From NCBI RefSeq assembly GCF_027595985.1, contig NC_073305.1:150724423-150788422 (forward strand): a stretch of 64,000 nt of DNA. The letters run 5' to 3'. Positions 11,475 through 21,252 of the stretch are shown here, piece after piece. A program made the position numbers and the translations under genes. This DNA is from Sorex araneus (lineage: Eukaryota > Chordata > Mammalia > Eulipotyphla > Soricidae). Under the pieces are notes generated by a model. It was not told the origin of the DNA. It did no database searches and was given only the letters and a program-made list of their open reading frames with translations. Position 1 is the first letter of the stretch. Each line of letters starts with the position of its first letter.

Positions 11475-11818
11475 TAGCTGTACTTTCCCCATAAAAATAC
11501 TGGACACCCTGAACAAACATCATGACCCCTTAGTACCTGTATCACAAACCATAATGCACAAAAGGAGAGAGAGAGAAGGACAGACAGAGAGACAGAGAGA
11601 GATAGAGAGACAGAGAGAGAGAAGAAAAGAAAGGTGCCTGCCATAGAGGCAAGCAAGGGGGTGGGGAGGTTAGGGGGTGTCGGGAGGGAAAATGGGGACA
11701 TTGGTGGTGGATACATATACAGGTAAAAGGATGGGTGTTGGAACATTGCATGATAGAAACCCAATCATGAATAGCTTTGTAATGGTCTATTTCACATTTA
11801 TTTGATTAAAAAATAAAA
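11475..11818 (+). mobile_element. L1 3' end with GA-rich tract
   Basis: The L1 C-terminal/3' UTR pattern is present: GTATCACAAACCATAATGCAC, an expanded (GACAGA/GAGA)n at 11,564-11,622, CCTGCCATAGAGGC, a G-rich tract, GGTGGTGGATACATATACAG and a final AATAAAATG. No TSD was identified. Confidence 0.8.
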
Positions 11819-12548
11819 TGATCACATTAGATTTAGATTAACTAGTTTATCTGGTGCTCCACCCTGCCTCTCCCACTGTATCAAAATGACGCATTCCATT
11901 GCAGGGCCAGGCGACCCAGAGAAAAGTTGCCAAGATCATACTCGGCACACAGATATTTTTAGCCTCTGAGCCATCCCCCAATCCGTCACTGACACTTCTG
12001 GAGTATGGGGAACCTCTCAAGCAGTGCTCAGAAGGTTGGAGGTTGGGGGGTCCACTGGAAATTCTCAGCCTATCAGGCCAGAAGACTCAGAGTTGCTCAG
12101 ATCTTGCAGTGCTGAGAATTCCCAGGGGCACCCTGGAGGGGTCTGCAGAGACAGTGCCATGGGCTGGGGACCAGGTGGTTCTGGACCTTGAACTGTGATT
12201 GCTTACATATCAGGACACATACCAGACGTGCACCTTAACCCCCACACTAATCTCTAGCCTCTATGACCCATGTTTTAAAAATGAAATAGAGTATGAAAGA
12301 ATGTTGCAAACTTATCATGTTAAAATTAAAAATTCACTTTGTAAATTTTTTATGCTTTAATTTATATGGTGAATATGGTTTCTTGAAACCTTTGTTTTAT
12401 TTATACAGATATATTAACATGCATACTGGGTCATCAGATAAATTTATATTTTACTATTGCAGTCTAATGCATTTTTAAAATATATACATGTATATTTCCA
12501 CACACACACAAATACTAGATCATCTTTTCCTTAAAAGCAGATAACGTG
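11819..12548. other. Unique DNA, nothing recognised
   Basis: The 12,000-12,260 segment has weak SINE-like words (CATGGGCTGGGGACCAGG) but cannot be aligned convincingly. The rest is AT-rich and unassigned. Confidence 0.4.
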
Positions 12549-12690
12549 GGGCCTGGAGCTGTGGTACAGCAGAGAGGTTGCTTGTCTTGCATGTGGGAAA
12601 CTGGGTTTGATTCCCAGAACCCATACAATACCCCAAGTACACCAGGGTGTGTTTCTCCAAATGCAAATATCAAACAAAAAGAGCAAAGTA
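12549..12690 (+). mobile_element. tRNA SINE, old variant
   Basis: GGGCCTGGAGCTGTGGTACA head, CTTGTCTTGCATGTGG, B-box-like GGGTTTGATTCCC, then a shortened body and A-rich end. Confidence 0.7.
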
Positions 12691-12880
12691 TGTTTTATAG
12701 ATAGGTAAATAGATATATAAAGAAATATGTATATATATCTATATATACACTATATATACATTTATATAGATATATAAATTATATATATCTATATATATAA
12801 TTTATATGTATATATACACACATATAAATCTATCTATATAGAGAAAGATACATATTTATATGTATATATAGACATACATT
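12691..12880. repeat. TA-rich low-complexity tract
   Basis: Long alternating ATAT with scattered C/G. Parts are self-complementary and could extrude cruciforms. Confidence 0.9.
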
Positions 12881-13117
12881 TACATGTCTAGGCCAAGACA
12901 CTTCAAACCATACCTGACACATATACTGACTCAATAGAGTGAATCCTCCATCTCTCAATGTGTGCATCCAATGTACCAGCAGATTCTGTGAGCTCCATCA
13001 TTAAAATCTATCCATATCTGACCACTGACCAGTAAGTCCATGCTATTCTCACTTCTATCCTGGATTATTGTAAAAGCTTCAAATCTGTTTCTTACTGATT
13101 CACCTCTTTTACCTATA

Positions 13118-13288
13118 GTGCAGCAGGTAGGGCGTTTGCCTTGCACGAGGCTGACCCGGGTTTGATTCCTCCATCCCTCTCGGAGAGCCCGGCAAGCTAC
13201 CAAGAGAATCTTGCCCACACAGCAGAGCCTGACAAGCTACCCATGCATGGTTCGGGCAAATCAATGAACAACGGGAGGACAGTGCTAC
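13118..13288 (+). mobile_element. LONG SINE, internally deleted
   Basis: The tRNA head lacks its first bases, followed by the LONG body (CCCTCTCGGAGAGCCCGGCA). It jumps to the terminal tail AAATCAATGAACAACGGGAG and GACAGTGCTAC, missing the middle of the RTE-derived part. TACCTATAG occurs on both sides as a possible TSD, although it overlaps the head. Confidence 0.8.
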
Positions 13289-13740
13289 CTATAGTCCATT
13301 CCTAACGGAAATACTGCAATGATCCTAGAACCTAGCTCTGATGTCAACTCCTGTTTACTCCTATATTTTTCATTTGCTTAATTCCCTACAGCTCTTTTGA
13401 CCTTATACTTGTTTCTAGATCATATTGAGGCTGTTACTGTGTTTCATATTTTATTATCATATATTTTCTCTTTGTATTAGGAAGGGTTAAATTTACAGGC
13501 CCTTTTACAGTTGCCTTTACCACCCTACTTCCCTATAGTATCAAATTTTCCATATCTTTGGGTAGATTTTTCTACTAGCCCCTTGAATCCTGTATTGCCC
13601 ACCACACTTGCCTTCTTATTCCTCAATAAATGTCATATCCGTGCTTTGACTAAAAGCTAATGAGTGCTTTGCTGAAAGTATTTGGGAAATGAGCAGTCCT
13701 GGTGTCATGATAGTGTGTGTTAATCATATGATACTAGAAG
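13289..13740. other. Unique DNA, nothing recognised
   Basis: No repeat or exon-like signal recognised. Confidence 0.5.
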
Positions 13741-13842
13741 GAAGGCCCGGCAGAAACCTGGGAGAGCTGTGATTTGCTTGTGGAAGGCCTGGCTTCAATC
13801 CCCTAGAATTGCATAGCACCCCTAGAAACAACCAACAAAAAA
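13741..13842 (+). mobile_element. tRNA SINE fragment, heavily decayed
   Basis: GAAGGCCCGGCAGAAACCTG, a B-box remnant (GGCTTCAATCCCC) and GCATAGCACCCCTAGAAACA suggest a SINE. The match is weak. Confidence 0.4.
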
Positions 13843-14477
13843 ACATATACTAAAGGGAAATCTTGTATGCGACATTAGGAATGTTAAATAACAGAAATGT
13901 GAACTGATATCTTTAAGGAAATGATTTAAGAAACTGGGACTGTGTTAAGAGGCAACTCTGAGTTGAGTGATATGGTGATGCTAGAGAAATACATTGAATT
14001 TGCCTCACAGAGGTGCTGACTCTATCTTTCCTTCACATCAACCATATTTTATGGGGGTAAAATCGCTGCCCCCCCCAAAGCTTCATTCCCTTCCCTTCAT
14101 TGTTGCTGTAATGATCAAGGCTAAGCATGCCATAGGGTTTGTTTTAGGTCTGGCGCATGTCAGGGGCTGTACCCTTTAGCTGCATTTTTTGCAGACTGGA
14201 CTAGGGTGCAGCTAGGTTCTTCCTGGCACTGGGAATCTGAGACAACAAAACTCAAGCAGCAGAGCTCCCAGGACCTTTCTCGGGGCATGTGGCAGCTTTA
14301 AATACAGTTGGTCCTTTTGCTTGCAAGGCAGGTGCTGTAAGTCACCCCTATCCCTCAGGTCTCAGAGCCATCCAAATTCTTATACTTATTTTAAAACTTA
14401 CATAAGGGGGGGGAGTTACCTAAGAATTTAGACTTTTAATTGCTTAGCCAATGAGGGTTTTAGAATGTTTGCTGATT
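13843..14477. other. Unique DNA, nothing recognised
   Basis: Near 14,170-14,340 there is a GC-moderate stretch without identifiable origin. Confidence 0.45.
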
Positions 14478-14640
14478 TTGGTTTGGGGGTCATACCCTGC
14501 TGTTTTTGGGGTTTAGTCTTAGCACTGTGCTCAGAGATTACTCCTGGAAGTGCTCAGAAGAATATGTGGTCTCAGAGATCAAATCCAGGTCATCAACATG
14601 TAGGAAACTGCCCTGTCCACTACACTACAGCTATGGCACA
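14478..14640 (-). mobile_element. SHORT SINE, decayed
   Basis: Inverted body: GTGCTCAGAGATTACTCCTG, then GATCAAATCCAGGTCATC, ending CACTACAGCTATGGCAC. Confidence 0.75.
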
Positions 14641-15020
14641 GATTTTAGATTATTTTAAATTTAATTTTACTTGTATATTTTCTGAATGTTCGAATATCCT
14701 TCTGTAAAAACAAGACATCTATTTTTTCCTGGAAGTATTATATGACCATAAGACCGTAAATTAAATTCTGCTGATAATTACAAATCCTTTCTTGGAAAAG
14801 CACCAAGAGAATCATAAAGATAATAGTTTTTCTCCAGAGAGTGGCAAACAAAAAAATTTTTCTATACAAGATTAACAAATGGGTCTATTCCAGCCCCAAA
14901 ATGATTGCAAATCACATTGAATTTCTGCAACATCTCTTTTACAAAATAATTTAACTTTGTCAATACAGGCTATGAGACAGAAAATAGAGCTGGAAGAATG
15001 GCATTTATGATCAAAGAAAG
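14641..15020. other. Unique AT-rich DNA
   Basis: No feature recognised. 15,021-15,077, immediately to the right, is duplicated in inverted orientation at about 17,289-17,352. Confidence 0.5.
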
Positions 15021-15325
15021 GATCACCAACAGAAAGTGAGAAGCAAAAGAAAAAATTAGTATTAAATATAAATTAATGGACTGGAGCGATAGCACAGCGG
15101 TAGGGCATTTGCCTTGCATACGGCCAACCCGGGTTTGATTCCTTCTTCCCTCTTGGAGAACCCGGCAAGCTACTGAGAGTATCCCGGCTGCAAGGCAGAG
15201 CCTGGCAAAGTACCCATGGCATATTTGATATACCAAGAACAGTAACAACAAGTTTCACAATGGAGACATTACTGGTGCCCACTTTAGCAAAATCGATGAA
15301 TAACAGGAGGACAGTGCTACTACTA
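15021..15325 (+). mobile_element. LONG SINE plus 5' flank shared with 17.1-17.35 kb
   Basis: 15,078-15,325 is a near-complete LONG SINE. It has the tRNA head, CTTGGAGAACCCGGCAAGCT, the CCAAGAACAGTAACAACAAG middle, an RTE-like tail (GGAGACATTACTGGTGCCCA) and a GACAGTGCTAC end. The 57 bp upstream (15,021-15,077, GATCACCAACAGAAAGTGAG onward) are not SINE, yet they reappear inverted at 17,289-17,352 next to another LONG SINE. This points to a duplicated segment, not two independent insertions. Confidence 0.85.
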
Positions 15326-15984
15326 ATGTTTTAAAGGTGCATAAAGAGGGCTATAGGCAAAAGGGGAAAATTATTATAGATTATCAGCATTTCCAGTCTG
15401 CAAGGGAGTATAAGAGTAACTAGTATATTAAGTTTAGGGTCCAGTTCTTCATGCTTCATTGTTTCAACTGAATAATTTCTTCAAGTTCTTTGTTTCCACT
15501 CACTTTGGAATGTCTCCTAGCTACTCTTTTCTCAAATTCAATTCATGGGGTGGGATGACTCAGAATATGGTTAAAAACAACTCAGACAGGATACAAGGTT
15601 GTAGTTACAGTAAATCTACTCCAAAAATCAGAGATAGTGAACATGGATTTAAAGAATTCCCAGCATTGTGTCATTATAGACTGAATTAATTATTAATGCT
15701 TGAACCTAATGAAAATGATTGTTTATAAAATATCAGAAATTTTGACTGGGAAATATACCACAGAAAATAACAAGCAATAAATGCTAATGAGCAATAAACA
15801 AGCTATCAATCATTTCTCTATTCATTTATTTGATGATGGAATAATTTTGTCCTTATAATTATGTTGGACAACATAGATGAGACAATATCCATACCTAAAG
15901 ATTTGCAACTTACTATCTATATCAGCAAATTTCAAGGTATCGTAGCTATTAAGTTTCTAAAAAGTGTAATAATTATGACCAAGC
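15326..15984. other. Unique DNA, nothing recognised
   Basis: AT-rich sequence with no recognised repeat or coding signal. Confidence 0.5.
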
Positions 15985-16125
15985 TTGCTAGCTTTTTGCT
16001 TGCAGGAGTCCCAGATTCAATCCGAGCACCATATGGCTCCCCGAGGACCACCAGAAGCAAACCCTGAGCACCAAGCTGGGAGTAGCTTCTCAGCACCCAT
16101 TCATCCAACCCCCAAAATTTTTTCT
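15985..16125 (+). mobile_element. SHORT SINE, 5'-truncated, old
   Basis: A B-box remnant (AGATTCAATCCGAGCACC), CATATGGCTCCCCGAGGACC and AAACCCTGAGCACCAAGCTG match the SINE body. Confidence 0.65.
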
Positions 16126-16149
16126 TGAATTTTCAAAATATTAAAATTA

Positions 16150-16645
16150 CCTAGGACCTGATGAGTGACCTTAGGCAAAAGTGACTGCCTTGCAAATGTG
16201 AGGCCAAAAGTTTGATCACCAATGTCACCTACAAGCACTTAGCCCTGTCTCAGCCTTGTGAGACCTGATGTGCCTGAGTGTGTGAACTCTGGCACACAGG
16301 TAGGGTGTGTGAGCACAGCATCTAAAGTGAGTAATCTCCAACCAACACCCAACTCAAAAGGCTTGATAGGGCCCCTGAGGGCATGCCTGTGACATGCCCA
16401 CAATGACACTAAGGACTACAACCCCAAAATCGGTCTGAGCACAGTGGGTGACCTCTGGTGGGCACAAGCAAACACCACATCAAAGTGAGTGACAGTCATG
16501 AAAGCACCACAACCTGGTGCCTAATCATCAAAGCAAGCATGTGTGCAACCCCCAGTCATTGTAGCAATAGGGGGAAAAGAAGAGAAAGAGAAAAGAAGGC
16601 AGGCAGGAAGGCAGGAAGCTAGGAAGGCAGGAAGGTAGAAGGCAT
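16150..16645 (+). mobile_element. SINE2: tRNA-Ala-like SINE with long body
   Basis: The head resembles tRNA-Ala (GTGACTGCCTTGCAAATGTG, then AAGTTTGATCACC as a B-box-like motif). It is unlike the common SINE head. The body of about 330 bp contains an approximate internal repeat: a CATCTAAAGTGAGT block and a CATCAAAGTGAGT block. It ends CAGTCATTGTAGCAATAG and a (GAAG/GCAG)n tail at 16,570-16,645. The copy at 25,740-25,935 shares the head and terminal block but has a shorter body. Confidence 0.55.
16570..16645. repeat. Purine-rich (GAAG/GGCA)n tail
   Basis: Low-complexity tract, probably the decayed tail of the preceding SINE2. Confidence 0.8.
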
Positions 16646-16799
16646 AAACCATCAAAGGAATGATCGTGTCAGTGAAACCTAAGAATACTATCAGCATATT
16701 TCCCCAATATTCAAGGCATCAATTTGGTAAATAAATCCATAAATAAAGACATTTTTTTTTAAAAAAAGACATTTAAGCATTGGGGGTTGTGATATCCTC

Positions 16800-17100
16800 T
16801 GCCATTCAGTTGATTGGGGGTGGGGCGATGTTCACAGAGCCCTGGGGCCACTCAGAGCAAATTCTAGCTAACCCAGCCTGCAGTTCAGTGCCAAGACGTG
16901 GGCAGTTCTAAGTGCTAAGTGCTGAGCAGTTCACTGCTGCTTAGGGCCCAGCACCAAGACCACCAGGGTCACTGAAGCAATGCTCAGGGGGCTCCAGGGA
17001 CTCCCAGAAGTACTCCGGGATCTGCATGGTTTCCAAAATCGAACTGGGGCCGGGCACATGCAAGGCGTATGGTTTAGCTCCTGTACTAGCACTCAGTTTA
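16800..17100 (-). mobile_element. Possible SINE-related element
   Basis: The right end (CCAAAATCGAACTGGGGCCG, CACATGCAAGGCGTATGG) looks like an inverted tRNA-type head. The left part is GC-moderate sequence of unknown origin with small internal repeats (CTAAGTGCTAAGTGCTGAG). The family is not identified. Confidence 0.35.
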
Positions 17101-17114
17101 ATAGGATTTTGACT

Positions 17115-17288
17115 GGTTACTGTTTTTGGCATATCAAATATGCCACGGGTAGCTTGCCAGGCTCTGCCATGCGAGCGGGATACTCTCAGTAGCTTGCTGG
17201 GCTCTCTGAGAGGGGCCGAGGAATCGAACCCAGGTCAGCTGTGTGCAAGGCAAATGCCCTACTGATAGCGCTGTGCTATCGCTCCAGT
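17115..17288 (-). mobile_element. LONG SINE, 3'-truncated, in inverted duplication
   Basis: Inverted tRNA head and LONG body ending at GTTACTGTTTTTGGCATATC. On its tRNA-head side the flank (17,289-17,352) matches the reverse complement of 15,021-15,077, with an 8-10 bp insertion. Confidence 0.85.
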
Positions 17289-17356
17289 CCATTAATTTAT
17301 ATTTTGGACTGTCCAATTTTTTTCTTTTGCTTCTCACTTTCTGCTTGTGATCCTGC

Positions 17357-17470
17357 AAGCTCCCCGTGGCATATTCAATATGCCAAAAACAGTAACAAGA
17401 AGTCTCACAATGGAGACGTTACTGGTGCTCGCTCGAGCAAATCGACGAGCAATGGGATGACAGTGATACT
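17357..17470 (+). mobile_element. LONG SINE, 3' part only
   Basis: Starts inside the body (AAGCTCCCCGTGGCATATTC). It carries the full RTE-like tail (GGAGACGTTACTGGTGCTCG, then AAATCGACGAGCAATGGG) and ends GACAGTGATAC. Confidence 0.9.
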
Positions 17471-17577
17471 AGCTCTCCAGCCTCCATTGCTCTATTTTTA
17501 GAAGAAAAGAACAGAGGCAATGAAAAGCTCTTTTCACCAAAATTGACTTTGGAAAAAAAGCCAAAATCATCCCATTT

Positions 17578-17820
17578 GTCATTGTCACTGTCATCCTATT
17601 GCTCATCGATTTACTCAAGCGGGCACCAATAACGTCTCCATTGTGAGACTTGTTGTTACTGTTTTTGGCATATCGAATACGCCATGGGTAGCTTGCCAGG
17701 TTCTGTCATGGAGGCAAGATACTCTCGGTAGCTTGCCGGGCTCTCAAGATGGGCAGAGGAATAGAAGCCAGGTCAGCTGCGTGCAAGGCAAACACCCTAC
17801 CACTGTGCTATCGCTCTAGT
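17578..17820 (-). mobile_element. LONG SINE, near complete
   Basis: Inverted: tail GTCACTGTCATCCTATTGCT, RTE-like segment, CATATCGAATACGCCATGGG, LONG body, then tRNA head ending GTGCTATCGCTCTAG. Confidence 0.9.
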
Positions 17821-18125
17821 TTTGTATAAACTACAAGGAGTAACTTACTAAGTTACTTACTAAGTAACTTACTAGAGAAATGCTGAAATCTTCTGAACTT
17901 GTAGTTTTCCAACATATCATTTTGTTGGATTTTCTGTGGAGAAAAGCATTACCCCATCCCACTTCAAACACCATGCAAAAGGCCACAATACTTATTTAGA
18001 AGGGAATCTGAAAGAGGATGTCCTTTTGAAAACTGACCCTGGGGAAGCTGGGTAAGAGTTGTCAAAGGGATTCTGGTGACAGTTGATAGGAAGGAAATTG
18101 ATCTCCTGATGACTAGAATAAAGGT
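17821..18125. other. Unique spacer
   Basis: A small AAGTTACTTACTAAGTAACT palindrome-like word near 17,848 is the only structure seen. Confidence 0.5.
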
Positions 18126-18141
18126 AAAGAATCTGTTTACA

Positions 18142-18312
18142 AGGGCTGAAGCGATAGCACAACGGGTAGGATATTTGCCTTGCGTGTGGCCAACGGGGTT
18201 CAACTCCCTGTATCTCATATGTCCCCAGAGCACCGCCAAGAGTAATTCCCGAGTGCATGAGACAAGAGTAACCCCTGTGCCACTCCAAGTGTGACCCAAA
18301 AAGAAAAATAAA
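18142..18312 (+). mobile_element. SHORT SINE, full length
   Basis: Complete copy with tail AAAAATAAAA. The perfect TSD AAAGAATCTGTTTACA lies at 18126-18141 and 18313-18328. Confidence 0.93.
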
Positions 18313-18544
18313 AAAGAATCTGTTTACAGGAGGGAGTGGGACTTTACCCACTGTTTCAGTTTTGCACTCCTGGCCGTTTAGTTCCTTTTAAATTTGTCCT
18401 GTTGTCCCAGGACAACTATTTAAGAGTAAATATCACTTTATTCTTCAGATATGTATTTTCTTAAACACTCCCTAATGTTTGTAATAACTAATAAAAAACA
18501 GAAAGAAATCTTATTCCTATTATTTCCCATGGAAAAGATGAATG

Positions 18545-18745
18545 GGAGTTCCATGTAGCAAACACTGGTTGTAAGCACATTCTGTGCCAGACACTCCTCG
18601 TGTATTATTTCATTTAATTTCACAGGAGCTCTGTGAGGGATGTATTGCAAGGCAACTCAATTAGCTGCAAAGGGAAGTGAGTCGTTTCTTCCCTTCACTC
18701 CTGCAACTACGAAGTCTTGTGCCTGGGGATCAAAGGCCAGACCTG
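18545..18745 (-). mobile_element. MIR fragment
   Basis: Inverted MIR order: CATTCTGTGCCAGACACTCC, TATTATTTCATTTAATTTCA, GAGCTCTGTGAGGGATGTAT, then AGGCCAGACC. Confidence 0.65.
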
Positions 18746-19294
18746 AAATCACAGTTTGCAATGTACTGCCTGGGGCTTCTTGGAGCCTTTTCCTAGTCCT
18801 TTTTTCTACTGGACGTTTTGTTTACTGAATTTGTCAGAATTAAGCTTCCTTGGCTAATAAAATTTGCACCACAAGTAGCTCACATCCTGTAACCCTCTTG
18901 GCTTCTGAGCAGTCACGCCAGTGGGCCCAGAGCAGGGGAGGGTGGCTGTGCTATCTCAAGTCACAAACCCCGCCCCTGTTCCAGCACCCTTGAAACGCTG
19001 AAGAGTCGGATTCAATTATCTTTGAGCTCAAGGATTCTGTTGTGGATTTTCTATTCTGGGAAAAATTAGAGACATCACAGATGCATCCAAGAAGATAATT
19101 GATTCAATTTCACTAGATCATTTCTGTTCAAGAACAAGGCCCCCAAAGGCACTATTGAATATAAAAACAAGGAGGTAAATGTTTATCAAATCAACTTTTG
19201 GGAAAGAAAAAAAAAATAAGATTATAAGGCTGAACAACAATGTCAAATTTTTTATGTTAAAATACACATAAGATTTATAGTTCAACTGTATTTT
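18746..19294. other. Unique DNA, nothing recognised
   Basis: 18,895-19,010 is GC-richer than its surroundings (CACAAACCCCGCCCCTG, a GC-box-like word) but shows no ORF or exon signal. Confidence 0.4.
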
Positions 19295-19463
19295 TTGTTT
19301 TGTTTCTTGCTTCAGGGCCACACCTGGCTATGCTCTGGGATTACCCCTGGCTCTACATTAGGGAATTTTTCCTGGCGGTGCTCAGGGCACCATATGGGAT
19401 GCTGGTGATTAAACCTGGGTCAGCTCTGGGCAAGGTCAGCACCCTACTTGCTCTGACCCCAAG
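19295..19463 (-). mobile_element. SHORT SINE, decayed
   Basis: Inverted body GGCCACACCTGGCTATGCTC, CATATGGGATGCTGGTGATT, then head remnant CTTGCTCTGACCCC. Confidence 0.8.
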
Positions 19464-19584
19464 GCCACTTTTTAAAAGTACAGTTGTAAGACATATATTC
19501 ATATTATCATGTGATCACCACCACCATTTTCTTCTATATTCTTCTCAATTGAAACTCTTTCCCATTAAAATTTCATTCCTTACT

Positions 19585-19760
19585 GGGGCTGGAGCAATAT
19601 CACGGCGGGTAGGGTGTTTGCCTTGCATGCGGCTGACCCGGGTTCAATTCCCAGCATCCCGTATGGTCCCCTGAGCAACTCCAGGGGTAATTCCTGAGTG
19701 CAGAGCCAGGAGTAACCCCTGTGCATACCCGGGTATGATCCAAAAAGCAAAAAAAAAAAA
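19585..19760 (+). mobile_element. SHORT SINE, full length
   Basis: The complete copy ends in an A-tail. The perfect 18 bp TSD AAAATTTCATTCCTTACT lies at 19567-19584 and 19761-19778. Confidence 0.95.
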
Positions 19761-20344
19761 AAAATTTCATTCCTTACTAATCCCTGTTCTGGCCTTAAGC
19801 AACCATTATTCTGCTTTCTGTCTCTATGAATCTGATGAGAATCTCAAGTAAGCAAACCATAATAATCCAATATTTCTTTGTTGTGATTGGCTTTATCACC
19901 TACCATATTTTTTCAAAGTGTATTGATATATTAGATATGTCAGAATTTCCTTCTATTCCAAGATAAATGTCCCATTTTGTGTTGTGTACATGACATATAT
20001 GTCTCTCACTCTATGTTTGTATACATATAAACCACGTCTTGTTTATCAATTTACCTGCAACACTTTGGTTCCTTCAGTTTCTAGCTATTGAGAATGATGC
20101 TATAAATGGATGCGTCCATATCAGAGACTCTGGGAATTGAACTCCTGCCTCGTCTCCCAGAATCATCTGAGACTTTTTGCTTACCATTTTTGTTTCATTC
20201 CATCCTAATGTGTTCAAAACAGTATTTCATTGTGGGTTTGATTTGTATGTTCCTAATAAGGATTGATGTCGAGAACATATTTCCAGAGGCTTGTTAGTAT
20301 TTGCACATCTTCTTTAAAGAAAGGTCTAGTTAAGTCATTTGTCT

Positions 20345-20841
20345 ACATTGTGGAGCGTATCATGCTAAGTGAAATGAGTCAGAAAGAGAGGGACAGACAT
20401 AGAAGTACTGCACTCATTTGTGGAGTATAGAATAACATCACATGAGGCTGACACCCAAGGACAGTAGATACAAGGGCCAGGAGGATTGCCCCATAGCTGG
20501 AAGCCTGCTTCATGAATGGAGGGGAGAAGGCAGAAGGAATAGAGAAGGGATCACTAAGAAAATGATGGCTAGAGGAACCAGTTGAGATGGGAGATGTGTG
20601 CCAAAAGTAGATAATGGCCCAAACATGATGATTTCTCAGTGTCTGTGTTGCAAGCTATAATGCCCAAAAGTAGAGAGAGAGTATAGGGAATTTTGTCTGC
20701 CATGGAGGCAGGGGAAGGGTAGAAAAGGGTGGTATACCTGGGATATTGGTGGTGGGATGGGTGTTTGATCATTGTGTGATTGCAACCCAAACATGAAAGC
20801 TTGTAACTATCTCACAGTGACTTAATAAAATTTTTTTTAAG
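20345..20841 (+). mobile_element. L1 3' end (subfamily a), 5'-truncated
   Basis: Contains the ORF2 C-terminal segment (CATGCTAAGTGAAATGAGTC), a weakly G-rich 3' UTR, GGGTGTTTGATCATTGTGTG and a terminal AATAAAATTTTTTTTAA. The TSD AAGTCATTTGTCT lies at 20332-20344 and 20842-20854. It is close in sequence to the minus copy at 34,640-35,050. Confidence 0.92.
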
Positions 20842-21252
20842 AAGTCATTTGTCTTCTTTTGCAATCAAGTTGTTTTCTTTGGATGTCACTAATTACTAGG
20901 AATCCTGTGCATCAATTTATTTTCACCATACTACTTTGTATTTTTCTTCCATTTTATGGATTGTATTTTTATTCAGTTGCTATCTGAAAATATTTGTTAT
21001 TTTGATGAGGTCCCATGTAACTATTTTTTCTTTTGTTCCCATGCATTAAATGCCATAGCCAAGAAATCATTGCAAATCCAATATCACGAAGATTTACCTC
21101 TGGGTTTTCTTCCAATAGTTTGATCATTTTAGCTTTAATGTTTATGTCTTTAACTCATTTTCACTCACTTTATGTATAGTAATAAAAGAGCATAAACCTT
21201 AAGTATGCTTTCACTTTTTGTTTTTGCTTTTGTTTCAGAAATTCAGTTTTCC

